A DNA stretch of 64,000 nt from Monocercomonoides exilis (GCA_001643675.2 LSRY02000043.1:604501-668500); one strand, 5' to 3'; shown: positions 46,906 to 59,145, numbered from the stretch's first letter. Program-made: numbers and translations. The notes: generated by a model not told the origin, from the letters alone.

Positions 46906-47587
46906 GTTCATTTCAAATTTCTTTCAATCTCTTCCAAGAAATAATCGTCTCACCTTATGCTTTTCTTATTCTTTTCACATTTGAGATGATAATTTCTGCT
47001 ATATGAATACTGTTCCATTCAATACTTTCAGAGATTTTTTTTCAAATTAATAATATATGAACATTTTACCTTATGAAAATGAAAGAATAATTTTATAAAG
47101 AATGCAGGAAAAATAAGGCACGAATCATTTTGCAAAATGTGAAATTAATTTGTCAGTTTTATTAAATTGTGTCATTTCAAGTTTCAGCCCGAATTTAAAA
47201 TTAACCCAGAAATTTTGAAACAACCAGGAAAAACTTAAATTAAATGTACTGGTTTTTTAAAAAAAAACTTTGAATTGAAATATTTTTGATGGAAATATGG
47301 TTGTGGCCATGTTCGAAAATGTTTTTGTTTGCATAATTCTTTAAACAAAAATTCAAAGATTTCCTTTTTGGGTTTTAAAAGATATTGAGAGATCTTTGTT
47401 TGTCAAACCCACAAAATTTTGGAAATCTTATTTATAAAAAACAAAAATATTTTGTGTTTCTCCAACAACACTGTTTGTTTAAATATAATTTAAAAAATCT
47501 TGAATTGTTATATCTTTATGTTTTTAAATCATTTTGAAAAAAACAATTTGAATGGAAATCGCAAAAAGATGAACAATATAATAAATA
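46906..47587. other. AT-rich gap
   Basis: Nothing recognisable; short random frames only. Confidence 0.4.
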
Positions 47588-47844
47588 TGGGTGATTATTT
47601 TTGAAAACATATTTTTTCTTTCTATAAATTCGGTTTTAAAATTTCTCTTGAATATCAACAAAAAAACGCAGAAAATGGAAAAGGCACACAAAAGATATTT
47701 TTATCTTTATTTGAGCTAAAACGTTTGATTTTGTCACAATTTCAGTTCAAAAAATATGTAAATGATAATTTTCAATCCATTTTCAAAAGAAAAAGATAAA
47801 TTAAATACCCCGATAAAAGTTATGATTTCAAAAATAATCACCCA
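47588..47844 (-). mobile_element. 257-bp MITE with TA target duplication
   Basis: Ends TGGGTGATTATTTTTG and its inverse, flanked by TA on both sides. It is homologous end to end, in the opposite orientation, to the MITE at 53214-53472. Confidence 0.75.
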
Positions 47845-47949
47845 TATTTTAGATTTTATCAGAATCAAAAATTTTCCTTTTCATAATACTACATTGTTGA
47901 TCACATTTTGTGGAATGTCTGCGTTTGATCGATTGAAGCTTTTTCTCAC

Positions 47950-49291
47950 TCATTTCCATTCTGTATCCGCTCTCATGTTTATTTCCCTTATCTTCTTTCG
48001 CTCTATCTCCTTTATTGAAGAAAAGGCAATTTCTTCATTTAAAAAAGTTCCATCTTCTTCAGTCAAGCATTGGGAATCGATAACAACGTTTGTCAGCCAA
48101 CTAGCAATCTTTGCATCCATTGAGATATTTTCTCTTCCTCCTGTGTATTTATTTGAAAGTCGAAGCCATAACCTTTTCATTTCACGAAAGAACCACTCAA
48201 CAAAGATTCTATTTCAAGCCAATATAGAATAAAACGGTTTGATATTTTCTTTAACTTTTCCAGAAGGCAATGTGGAGGAGGAATCTTCGTGAGAAAATTA
48301 ATGAATGTTAAGAAAAGAGAAATATGTGTTTGGGAGTGACACTGCAGATAACGAGTCTGTGGATGACATTGCAGAAGGAGAAGAGGAAGAGGAAGAGGAT
48401 GAAGAAGAAGAAAAGGGAGAAGAAGGAAAAGAATTCATTAAAGAAGATATTTCAGACAAAGAAGGACAAAAATATAAATTTTGAGAATTAAATTTCGGAA
48501 ACTTGTTTGTTGGGAAATTCTTTCGGATTGGTGTAATTATATTCAGCTCGGGAAAATAGCCTTGATATCATTTATCGGCAAGAATAGCCCAGCTTTCGCT
48601 TTCATCATAAATACATCTTCCGTTTTTTTCTTTATCTGTTTTATTGTGAAACCCTATGTATCTTTTTCATCCCTTGTCTAAAAAGAGACGCATCATGTAT
48701 TCCTCCTGCTACAGCGTCTGACACAAACAGTGCTTTGTGTGGCGGCCATGCCGAAACGGCCACTTCGAACTTCATACAATAAACATAATGATGACCATCA
48801 AAAAGTTGCTTTGAGTCATCATATGCTATTGGTTGGCAAGGAACTTTCACTGTCGTGGCATCTACCAACAAAGCAACAGATGGGAAATCTCGGCATGGGC
48901 AAAAGGGAGGCCTTGGAGGCTCCGAAAAGAGCTTCTTGAAAACGTTAAATAGATTTGGTTTTATTTCATCATAACAGCAAGATGCAATTGTGCTCGATAT
49001 TTTCAAAACTTCATCAATCATTTTCATATCTGTTCTTCTTGAAAGAAAATGAAGATAGATAATTATCTGATCGTGAAATGTTAATGTCTTTCGGGGTCCC
49101 CTCTTTGGAACAGAACTCGAATCCGATTTGACAAGATTGCCAAGTTCTATCAAAAACATTATTGGCAAACTGAATTGTTCATCAATGTTGTCATCAATTA
49201 ATGATGAAAACAATTCACCAAACGATTCTTTTTCTTCCTCTTCCTCTTTAAGTGATTTAACTTCACTTTTTTCAATGCGAGAAATTTTCAT
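47950..49291 (-). pseudogene. DDE_4 (Harbinger-like) transposase, decayed
   Basis: The N-terminal half (49291-48641) has a helix-turn-helix-like stretch ('LTFHDQIIIYLHFLSRR') and the DDE_4 core: 'VALLVDATTVKVPCQP', 'FDGHHYVYCMKFEV' and 'FVSDAVAGGIHDASLF'. After stops and a shift the frame resumes with 'SWAILADK' followed by TGA where Gly is expected, then 'YQGYFPELNIITPIRKN'. A Ser-rich linker comes next, and the C-terminal helix 'NRIFVEWFFREMKRLW' leads into the last frame (48180-47950). Order and motifs match the Harbinger/IS5-like DDE_4 family. At least two stops between the core pieces show it is inactive. The Ser-rich linker of about 90 residues is unusual for the family. Confidence 0.7.
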
Positions 49292-49364
49292 TACCCTTTT
49301 TATTTGGAGTGTTTTGAAATCAGGATTTTTTTTGCTTTCCTGGTCTATTTTTCATTTTTCGTTT

Positions 49365-49640
49365 GGGGGATAATATAGACTTTCAAGCTTTTTCTGCATG
49401 AAGTGAAAAAAAATATAGACGCTCATTTCTTTATTTATCATTCTCAGATTTCAAAACAAATTGGTTATTCTTTTCTGTTGACGGGCATTGTCGATATAAT
49501 TACAGAAAGTTTGTGACATTCCAAAAATGTAAAAAAATGAACCAACATTATTGTGTTTTTTGTTCTCAAAAAGTCAAAGAAAAGTGCATCAATTTATTAC
49601 GAAAATGCCAAAAGGTTAATATTTTGCTCCATTTTCTTTG
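49365..49640 (+). repeat. Dispersed repeat, copy C, next to the DDE_4 transposase
   Basis: Begins GGGGGATAATATAGACTTTC just upstream of the transposase N-terminus and aligns with copies A and B. It may be the subterminal region of the transposon, with A and B its non-autonomous relatives. Confidence 0.5.
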
Positions 49641-50810
49641 ACAATGGAAGAGAAGAGTTTGACGAATTTACTGTTTGGTAGGGAGATGATTGAAAAGTTT
49701 TTGGTATTCCATATGTGAAATCGTAGCAATAAGTCTCATCATCGCTGTACGAATTATCTATCAGTAAATTGTGCAAATATTGATTGCTTTTTCTTTTTCT
49801 TTTTTAAGAATCACTTCAGTGTGATCAAACGAAGAAATTGAATTTTCATTACTCAAAACGAAACATGTTTGATTTCCTTCTAATTCTGCTGTTTAAAAAA
49901 TGAGAATTTGATGTTGAATTTTCTTTTTGTCTACTTGAGCCGAAAACATTTACAAAGAAAGTATAAAAAGTTTTGAAGAATTGATAATGCAAACCTTTCA
50001 TTTCTGTGATCATTGCTAGCACATCCTGATCCAAAGAATACTGTTCCATAGAGACAAGTTGGATATGTTTCCATGATAAGTTTTTCGATAGTTGATATAA
50101 ATGGAGTTCTTTCCTGAGATTATATTAATTTTGTCACAGAAATGAAAGTTTTTTTAAAAAATTTTAAAGAGTTGTGAACAAGAAATATGAATTGATAAAA
50201 AAATTTTCGGAATTTTTTTGAATATCAATTGATATGACAAAGGAATAATAATTAATGTTTTAATGTCAAACAAAGTTTATAATACACACAGCAATGATCT
50301 TAGGAAAAGAGTTTTTTGTTATAACAAATTGATTCAAATCATTCAACGCAAACAAGGGTTTATGTTTTATGTTGTTCAATTCCACAGTGAGTAGATGTTC
50401 ACAAGGTGACGTTCATGAATTTTTGAACTTCCATTATAAATGTTAAAAATCCCATCAATTTCAAGCGCTAACAAAGGGTGTTTTTGTGATTCGCATTTTG
50501 GATTTATGATAACTGCTGATGAGTATTCGTTGAAGAAATGCACATGAACATCAGAGGCATAACAGAAGCGTTGTTTTGAATTCTTTTTTTCTAATAAACG
50601 TTCTTGTCTTTTCTCTTCACACTTTGAGATGAAAAACATTCTTTGTCTACAATTCTTATAATGAGCATGAAAAAATAACGCAAAATACAGCATAAACAAC
50701 ACAAATAACAAAAATACAACCTTGTATTGATTGTTCCAACATGAAAAAAATTAAAGTTATTTATTGAACACGCATGATTCAAAAAAAAAACATAATCCAC
50801 TTTTTCTTTA
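49641..50810 (-). other. Possible coding remnants, unidentified
   Basis: Minus-strand frames at 50711-50376 ('HVHFFNEYSSAVIINPKC', 'LLALEIDGIFNIYNGSSK', 'IHERHLVNIYS') and at about 50130-49790 have protein-like composition. A GTTTG...CAG intron near 49996-49895 would join 'MITEMK' to 'ELEGNQTCFV' in frame. No complete gene can be assembled and no family is recognised. It could be a worn gene. Confidence 0.3.
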
Positions 50811-51838
50811 TTCTTTTCCAGATTAATTTCAAAATTATTTCGAACGTTTTGTTGGAAAAATCAAATTGGAATTATTATTCATCTATCTTATCTTCATTTT
50901 GTTCAGTTCTTCAATAAACAAGTTTTGATTATCCTCATTGTTAATGACCAGTCTGAAAAACATTTGAATTATTGAATAAATGAAAACGATGTGAAATCAT
51001 AAATGATTCTTCCAACAACAATTTCAAATTTGTGTGTTGTTTAAATTATCAATATCCTTTTTTTAAAAAAATATGTGAGAAACCACGATGAATCGATATA
51101 CTGCAATTCTTGCATTGTGCGAAAAAGTCTGAAAAAAGTGAATAAAATACTGTTTAAACTTAAAAAACAAACTTAAACATTTATTCTCAAACAGGATTTA
51201 ATTGCATTTTTGTTTTCAACCAGAATAAGTTGGATGAAAAAGAAAATAATTAGATCATTAACATTAATGAATATTTGTCAATTGGAGTTCAGCCAAATAG
51301 GTTTAATATAAATGATATAAGGTTTTATTTTATCGATACATTAAAACAAAACCATTCGTGAACAATTCTTTTATCATTTTAACAAAAAAACTGAAATTTC
51401 ATAATACCAAAATGGTGAAATTCAACAAGAATATATTCAAACTTATATATAAATGAATGAAAATGAATGTTCAATATTATTCTTCGTGAAAGAATTCATT
51501 ATTTTTTGAAAACAATTCATTTTTCCATTTGACGGAAAATGATCGAAAATTATAGAAAATCTCTCAAAAAATAATTTATTTGTGATAAACATGGCAAAAT
51601 TATAAATGTTGATGTGTTTGTGGATTAAACTTGGAACATATTGTTTTTTTTGATAAATACAAAACTTTCAACCCACAAATAAAAAACACTTATTTTTCTT
51701 AAAAATACTGCCGTTTATTTGAAATTACTGGACAATCTTGAAATAACTCAATTATTTTGAAATTGTCTTTGAAAATATTGAAACTCTTGGGAAATTTCGC
51801 AATCACTCGGGAAGTCGAAAAATTATTCCAAAAAAATA
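50811..51838. other. AT-rich gap
   Basis: No coding signature or obvious repeat. Confidence 0.4.
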
Positions 51839-52356
51839 AATCATATGTCCAAATTTTTTTGAAAAGTTCCTTTTGTTAAATTTACAAATAAAACAAAAAT
51901 TACATATTTTTGTCATATTTCTGTTCACACATAAAAAAGTTCACTGAAATGGAAACAGAACCTTTACTATGTTATTATTTCCATTTTTGTGAATTTTCAT
52001 GATTGGGAACAGAAATATGGGCAAGTTCCAAATATATGGACCATCGATAAAAATATTTTTATATATTAATTATGAAAGAATATGGAACATTAATTTATTT
52101 AAAATTAGTTATGTCTGTCGAAAATGCATTGTTTGAAACTTTCATTTTTTCATTTGATCTGTCCCATAACATTTTCTTGTTTTTAACTGGTTTGAAAATT
52201 TTGTTTATTGTTCGAAAGAAGCATTCTTCGAACTTTAATGTTAATTGTATAGAATTGGAATCGATTATATTTAGAAATGCCAAAAACAATTTTCGCGATG
52301 TGAATATTAAACGTTGCAAATGTTTGATATTGTTTTTGTGAAGAATTTCTCAATAT
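51839..52356 (+). repeat. Left arm of a 518-bp near-identical inverted repeat
   Basis: It appears identical to the reverse complement of 54457-54972 wherever I compared. The same 89-residue frame occurs in both arms. That frame is AT-rich and looks non-coding. The arm contains small internal inverted words (TATTTCTGTTC and GAACAGAAATATG). Confidence 0.9.
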
Positions 52357-54456
52357 AACTAATTTATTTCATAAAATTTTTTTCGCTTATTAACAAAGAA
52401 TTTGCAGTAAATCATCTGAATCAGAAAAGTCTAATTCAACTTGTCTGTTTGTCTTCAATGAGGCAATTGATGTTCAAATTTTTGTGTAATGAAAATTGTG
52501 AAGAAATATTGAATGAAATTCATTCCGTGTTGGAAACAACAAGCGATTAAAAAGAATTGTTGAAACGTGTGGATAGGAAGAGACAAGAAGAAAAGAAGGA
52601 TATTTCGTGAAGAAGAAATGAGAAAGAAAACATTCTTTTAATGAGACGGTTTGATACGACATAATCTTATTTTCTCATTCAGAAAGTGGAATGAAGAACA
52701 CTTGTGCCTCATCGGTAACAATGCTCAGATCTATCATGCGACACAGGAAAATAACAAAGATATTTCATTGTGATGCCTTTATTTTCTAATATGAGCAGCA
52801 GATAAAAGAGCTTTGGAAGTTAAAGACATATTGAAAGAAGGAATCGTTGCTATTGTTTTGAAAAAGATTTGGCAGACAATGGAGAACAACAAGATAGCAT
52901 ATTATTGCTTGAAATTTTCTTTGAAAGTTTCGAAAATACAAAACGAAATGTTGTTAACTGAAATGGATGAAGGGAAAAGAAAAGAGTTGGAAAGAAAAGT
53001 GAACGAAAAAAGGGAATAAGAATGAAATGAAAATGCCAATGCTTGTTTTCGATAAATATTTGGTTCTCTCAACGAAAATTGTCATGATTATTTACAGTTG
53101 GATATTTGAAATTATCTTGTGAATGTTTGAGTTAAATCATTACATTTTGTTATTCTTTTTTTTTCAATTCTCTCTTTAATTTCCTTTTACAAAAAAAAGG
53201 ATAACAAAAAATATGGGTGATTATTTTTGTAATCATAACTTTTTTCGGGGTGTTGATTTTTCAAAGGTTGTTTGACATAGAATAGAGAATTTATATTTTC
53301 ATGATAAATTTCATCAAAACCATTTCAAAAACTAATGTTTAAGATGAAATAAAGAAGAAGATATCTTTAATTTGTGTTTTCATTTCTTAGTGTTTTTTTT
53401 GTCAGTATTCAATAAAAATTTTCGAACCGAAATTTTAGAATGAAAAAACATGAATTCAAAAATAATCACCCATATCTTATTTCTTTTTTTATTTTTTAAA
53501 ATAATTTCACTCTATCTTTGTCGAATAAGATTCGTTTTTTTTTCTTTTTTCTTTTTTTTTTATTTTTGATAATCCAATAATTCTGTTATCACATCTTGAA
53601 GCTAATGGCATTCTCTACTTGTTCTCTTTCGCTTCATTTTCAATAACTTGGAGGAGAAAGAGAAGAATGCAATGAGATTTCTGGTAAAGAATAAAATAAA
53701 ATAATATAAAATAAAATAAATGTTTCCAGAAGAATACAGTTATCAACATTTTTAGAGTAAAATAAAACAGTGATAAAAATTACAAAGAATAAAAATGAGA
53801 ATTAATTTCTATAACCACGAGACAAAAGAAGTTTATCATGATTGAACGTTTTCTATTTCTATTTTTTCTTTCTCTTTTGGTAAGATATCTTCAATTAACA
53901 TTCAACAAATTTTTTTTCACTGCTCTTCACTTCCATTCCATCCATCATCTGAAAGTGATTCAATCCTAATTCACCTGAGTTGCTTGATGTTTTTTTATCG
54001 AAAATGAAGGAATAAGGAGAAGGAGAACAGTGTATTTAGTTTTGTTTGGTCGCTGATTGCTGCAATTAATCTGGAATGCACGAATGCAAATAATGATATG
54101 GAAGAAGCAATTTATACGTATTTCAACAGAAGAAAAATATAATAAATGTTTTGTTGAAGCAGTGAGCATTTGTGGAATCAAGACAAAAATGAAAGTGTTG
54201 TTGAATAACAAAGTTTAATATGTGTTGCAAGTTGATAATATCATTTTTTAAGGATCTTTTCAAGATTTGCTATTGTTAATAGCCTGAAATCTTTCTTTCA
54301 CTCATTCTGCCTCATTGTACTCATTGTAGTTGTTTATGATGATTTAATCATATTCTCCAATATTTCTGTCCTATTCTTTAAAATTGAATTTCATCACATG
54401 AGGTTCAAATCATAATTCTTTATCTCCAAAACCAACTTTTCAAAATAAAATAAATA
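52357..54456. other. Interior of the inverted-repeat unit
   Basis: This holds a MITE (53214-53472) and short fragments. A 68-codon plus frame at 52813-53019 contains 'AIVLKKIWQTMENNKIAYY' and a Lys/Glu end. A fragment near 54030 reads 'FSFVWSLIAAINLECTNA'. Neither could be named. No transposase-like gene is visible, so the unit is non-autonomous. Confidence 0.4.
53214..53472 (+). mobile_element. 259-bp MITE with TA target duplication
   Basis: Bounded by TGGGTGATTATTTTTG and its inverse, with TA on both sides. It is homologous over its full length to the 47.6-kb MITE. It is nested inside the 51.8-55.0 kb inverted-repeat unit. Confidence 0.75.
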
Positions 54457-54972
54457 ATATTGAGAAATTCTTCACAAAAACAATATCAAACATTTGCAAC
54501 GTTTAATATTCACATCGCGAAAATTGTTTTTGGCATTTCTAAATATAATCGATTCCAATTCTATACAATTAACATTAAAGTTCGAAGAATGCTTCTTTCG
54601 AACAATAAACAAAATTTTCAAACCAGTTAAAAACAAGAAAATGTTATGGGACAGATCAAATGAAAAAATGAAAGTTTCAAACAATGCATTTTCGACAGAC
54701 ATAACTAATTTTAAATAAATTAATGTTCCATATTCTTTCATAATTAATATATAAAAATATTTTTATCGATGGTCCATATATTTGGAACTTGCCCATATTT
54801 CTGTTCCCAATCATGAAAATTCACAAAAATGGAAATAATAACATAGTAAAGGTTCTGTTTCCATTTCAGTGAACTTTTTTATGTGTGAACAGAAATATGA
54901 CAAAAATATGTAATTTTTGTTTTATTTGTAAATTTAACAAAAGGAACTTTTCAAAAAAATTTGGACAATACA
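54457..54972 (-). repeat. Right arm of the 518-bp near-identical inverted repeat
   Basis: Reverse complement of 51839-52356. It abuts the pogo-like MITE that starts at 54973. Confidence 0.9.
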
Positions 54973-55422
54973 CAGTCAAAACCGGATATAATCACATCGG
55001 TTTTTGCACAACTTTTTGTGATTATAGCCAATTGTGATTATACACGATGATTATTTCCATAGAAAAAAATAAAAATTAATTATTTAAATAATAAATTTTG
55101 GGTTGATTTTTTTATTTTTTAGAAATTCTACACAAATACACTTTATTCACTTGCTAAACAAATTTTATCACAAATACTTATTATTTTGACTTATTTGAGC
55201 ACATTTTTGTAAAAGCGAAAAATTAAAAATTATGATTAAAAAGTCGGGTTTTGAATGAAAATATCACCCATTATGATAAAAAATGTGATTATATATTTTC
55301 AGCCCTGTGATTATATGCGATGAAAAATGAATGAAAGATAGGCCTTTATTGTTGGTGCATCGAAAAACTTGACTATAAACGAATGTGATTTTATTCTACG
55401 TGATTATATCCGGTTTTAACTG
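54973..55422 (+). mobile_element. 450-bp pogo/Tc1-like MITE
   Basis: Inverted termini of about 25 bp read CAGTCAAAACCGGATATAAT at the left and CAGTTAAAACCGGATATAAT as reverse complement of the right. Internally, variants of 'GTGATTATA' recur. CAGT-starting termini of this form are typical of Tc1/mariner and pogo families. A clear TA duplication is not visible at the flanks. A decayed DDE_1 transposase lies 1.3 kb away. Confidence 0.7.
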
Positions 55423-56227
55423 AACACACATGAAGTTATTCAAAACAAACTTTCAAACAAAACTCTTGTGGGTTTATTTCCGACATAAGTTGAAAATATT
55501 TTTAATCAGTTCTTTTCAGTTATTGGAAAAGTTCTTCAAAATGAACCTTTTCATTAAACTTTTCTTTCACAAACAATTTATTATAATCACGGTAAACTAT
55601 TTTTTAAAAAATTAATATTTCATTTTTGGTAATATTTTGACTGGTACTTAAAAATTTTTGGTTTTTGAAGCTTTTGTGAACAAAGTTAGATAAACAGAAA
55701 CCTTTAAAACTCATTATTAACTATTTTCATGAATATTTTTTTTCTTTACCATTTATCGAAAAAAGATTTTGAGATTTTTATTTTACAAATGCGATCAAAC
55801 ACATACTAGTATTTCTTCGAGATTTTGAATTTGATTTTTTTTTTTTTTTTGATACCACTTTTAAAGTTTTCATTTTTATATTTTTTGGTTATTTTGAAAC
55901 TTTGAGAACTTTTTTTTCCTATGATTTTACACCTCACCATTTTTTAAATAAAACTGAAATATAAACAAAGTTTATATCATAAACACCTTTTTCTTTTGTT
56001 CAAATGCTGTTCTATCGTTTGTTGAAAATGTGCAATATTGAGAGAATAATTTGCCAAAAATTAACGGAACAGAAAATGCAAAAGACGATATTTTGTTTTT
56101 CGTGTTAAACTCGTCAAACACAAACATATATACGGTCACTAATTTATTGGGACCTTTTTTTTGATATGATAAAAAATTAAATAAATATTTTAAAAAAACA
56201 CAAATGACGAATATAATTTACGCACAG
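55423..56227. other. AT-rich gap
   Basis: Only random AT-rich frames; nothing recognised. Confidence 0.4.
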
Positions 56228-56585
56228 TTTGCGCAAAAAATACAAGACAAGATCGATTTCACAATAACCGCAAGAGCAATAATTCTGTCAATTTTCGTCA
56301 AAATATATCTCATCAATACAAACTCATTTGGTATATCAAACTTCCATTTTCATGAAGACTGAATATGGAAAAAATAATTATTTGATATTTCAGAGAAATA
56401 GAATTTTGAGTTTCTCCGAGATTTCGATATAAATTCTTTCAGAGCACAAACGAGGAAGTTTTGTAAGTCTTGTACGTCAAGTGAGTTTGCATAAATAAAA
56501 TGTATTTTGAGGAAAATTGTCAGTATTATTCCTCTTGCGGTTATTGAGAAATCGATCTTTCCCGGTATTTTTTGCGCAAACTGAA
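56228..56585. repeat. Imperfect palindrome with ~115-bp arms
   Basis: 56228-56345 is the imperfect reverse complement of about 56470-56585. The arms share GTTTGCGCAAAAAATAC at the outer ends and AATAACCGCAAGAG inside. The spacer is about 125 bp. Confidence 0.7.
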
Positions 56586-56745
56586 TAATTTTCCTATTTC
56601 CTTTTTTTCTTTTTATCACATTAATTTTTTCGTTTTTATTTTCATGATCGACTTCTTTCACTTCAAATTTTCTCTTTATTCTTTTTATTTCAACCAAAGA
56701 CTTTTATTCATTTTCATATTTTTGTTCTGTTTTTTTCATTTCTTC

Positions 56746-57760
56746 TTACAAATTCTTTTCAACATCAACTTTTTCTTCTTTTTCAACTTTTTTTTCTTCT
56801 TGTATTCCTAAATGCTCACTCCAATCTCTCAGAAGCTTCTCATCTGTTATCAGTTTTTCATCGAAGTCGAATCTGTTTGAATGTGATGAAGGAAGATATT
56901 CCGATGCTTTTAGTAGCTTCGTGAGAATCGGTCCAGATTCGTTATGAAGAACTCCACTCGTTGCGAAGGCTTTTTTAATGACAGCAGGTGAGAAGGCGGT
57001 ATGAATTGCTTGAGGGAGAACATACACAAAAGTTGTTCTTTTCGATGAAGATGTCGATGAAGATGGAGGTTCATGTTTTGTTTGCAGCTCTGTTTTTAGA
57101 ACAGCGATGACTCCTCTGTCAAGAGGCCGTGCGATATGTGTTCTGTGAGGAATAAAGGAAACAACTCGATATTTTCTTTTTGAAATTCTCTCCAGATTGT
57201 CAAATCAAATCGAGAAATGTGTGAGCAGATGAGAAGCAAGCAGCGAGAGTTTTCCAGTGACGTGCGCTTTCTGCGATCGATAATTCATTGAAGGAGTGTT
57301 GTTTGTGCGTCCTTTTTGAATTGGTTGCAGCCCATCCAACCACTTCCGTTCGGACAGATATCCTGAATTTATGATAGTTGTTGCTTTATTTCATCTGGAA
57401 GGCTCTTGCCAGGCCATAGAATCGCAGAAGGAAGAGCAAATCCATCCGCAGCCACAGCAGCAAATAGAGTTGAATTAGCCATTTTAGGTGGTTCTTTGTG
57501 AAATCCTGGATTTTCATGTTTAGGATGAACCACGCTCAGCGTTGAATTGGTTGGAACTCTTAGTGATGATTCATCCATATTGAATATAAGTTCTTTGCAG
57601 TATTCATTTTTTTCATGCAAGCCGTACAGTAATGAATACCAGGGCTGCAGAATACTTTGGAACGACACCGCAAGGCGAAAACATCATCATTTTTCTGCGA
57701 ACTTCTCTTCAGCTCTGGATAGCGCTTCAAATTGTTAATCAGTGGTCATTGAAACGGTAA
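56746..57760 (-). pseudogene. DDE_1 (pogo/Tigger-like) transposase, decayed
   Basis: From the N-terminal side: a CENP-B-type helix remnant ('INNLKRYPELKRSSQKND' near 57730), then, after a frameshift, 'CKELIFNMDESSLRVPT', the first catalytic Asp context of DDE_1. 'STLFAAVAADGFALPSAILW' follows. The next frame has 'LLASHLLTHFS' then a TGA, 'YRVVSFIPHRTHIARPLDRG' (the 'T..ARPLD' context of a later catalytic Asp) and 'VYVLPQAIHTAFSPAVIKKA' near the end. The frame closes after a Lys/Glu tail at 56746. Motif order is that of pogo-type DDE_1 transposases. At least one frameshift and one nonsense codon show the copy is dead. Confidence 0.75.
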
Positions 57761-58855
57761 TGTGTGGGGTGTCTTCGTTGTCTGTATCATTTGTCACATT
57801 TTCCTTCTCATATATGTGTGTTTATTTTTGAAAAGTCATTATTGATCAAAAAAATTAAACCATAATAGTTAGTTAAGATTTTTGAAAAGTTTAGAAATGG
57901 AACAGTTGACTTCGTTTTTCATCAAAAGATTATTTTTTCCCACTGGATAAGAGATTTCGAAAATTTTTAAAGAAAAATATTTAAGATCAAAATGAATCAG
58001 TTTTTATCGACTTGTGTATATTTGCTTTGAGAATTAATCATTTTATATATCAAGATATTTAGAGTTTCATAAATGCACGAAATTTCATTTCGAATAATCT
58101 GGAGGTTTATTCAAAATTTATATTTTCACTATTTCATAATTTTGCTAATGCAAATTGTATAGCAAATATATGTTATCCAACAAAAAAATTTTATTATAAC
58201 TTAATTAAAAAAAGATATTTGTCAATAAAAAAAAGTTTCAGCCAACAACGTATTCAACAAGGAATTCTTAAATTTTTTATTTTTCTAATTCACCTTTATT
58301 TAAAAGAATGGTTATTTCATTTTCTTCTTTGAAATTTATGTGAGAAACATGAGGCTTAAAGGTTATTCTATTCACTCTCATTATTTTTGATATATCTGTT
58401 TCCTTTTTTGTTTCCAAAGCATGTTAATAAGCTTCGCAATCTTGAATTCGACTCTTCTGCAAACAGCACGACAACAATCTCGTCTTCTCTTTTTCTTTTT
58501 AAGTTTCAATTCATTCATCGTGTACATCACCTTAATCCTGTTCTTCTTCTTTCACTTCTTCCTCCAATTCAACAACTTACACTTCTGCTAATCCTGTGTG
58601 ACATGACATAAAAAACTCGAAAATTTTCAATAATGACAGACGTGATATTTATAATTTGTCATTTTTTTTGTCTCTCAAATAAATTTCGTAAAAATATCAA
58701 CAATCGATAATTTTTTTATTTACAAAGGAAAAAGATTATTTTAACGTCATTGTATTTTATTTTATTCAACTATCAGTAGAAATATGAAACTTTTTTTATA
58801 ACTTTTATTCAAGTGACAAATTGATCAAATAAATATATTGTGGTTTTGACACTTA
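57761..58855. other. AT-rich gap
   Basis: No supported gene lies between the DDE_1 relic and the retrotransposon end. A short plus-strand frame at 58387-58611 is not convincing. Confidence 0.4.
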
Positions 58856-59145
58856 TTCGGAAAGAACAAACAAAACTGCGACACCTCTTGTTATGGGAGA
58901 ACAGCCTGCATTAACGGCTCTGTTGCATTCCAATTGAAATGAAAACTGTGGAGTGAAAAAATTGAAATATTAATAAAAGAATGAAAAGGTAAATTGTGCA
59001 AAAAACAATGTGCACATAGGTTGTTGTGGCTTGAAAAAGTGAAAATTTGAAAAGGTTAAAACTAATTATTGAAAAAACAAAGTGTGGGAAGGGTTTCCTC
59101 GTGGTGGGACAAAGAGGTGTTGTGGTTTTGTTTGTTCTTTCCGAA
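58856..59145. repeat. Terminal inverted pair (candidate internal complementary region)
   Basis: GGAAAGAACAAACAAAACTG near 58859 pairs with the inverse word at 59103-59145 (CAAAACAAACAAG-like context on one strand, GGTTTTGTTTGTTCTTTCC on the other). The pair lies just outside the ITR at 59148 and resembles the circle-junction complement of DIRS elements. Confidence 0.55.

Noticed and set aside
52072-52341. 89-residue frame, present identically in both inverted arms
   Set aside because: Duplicated only because the arms are identical; composition is that of AT-rich random frames and the opposite strand is equally open.
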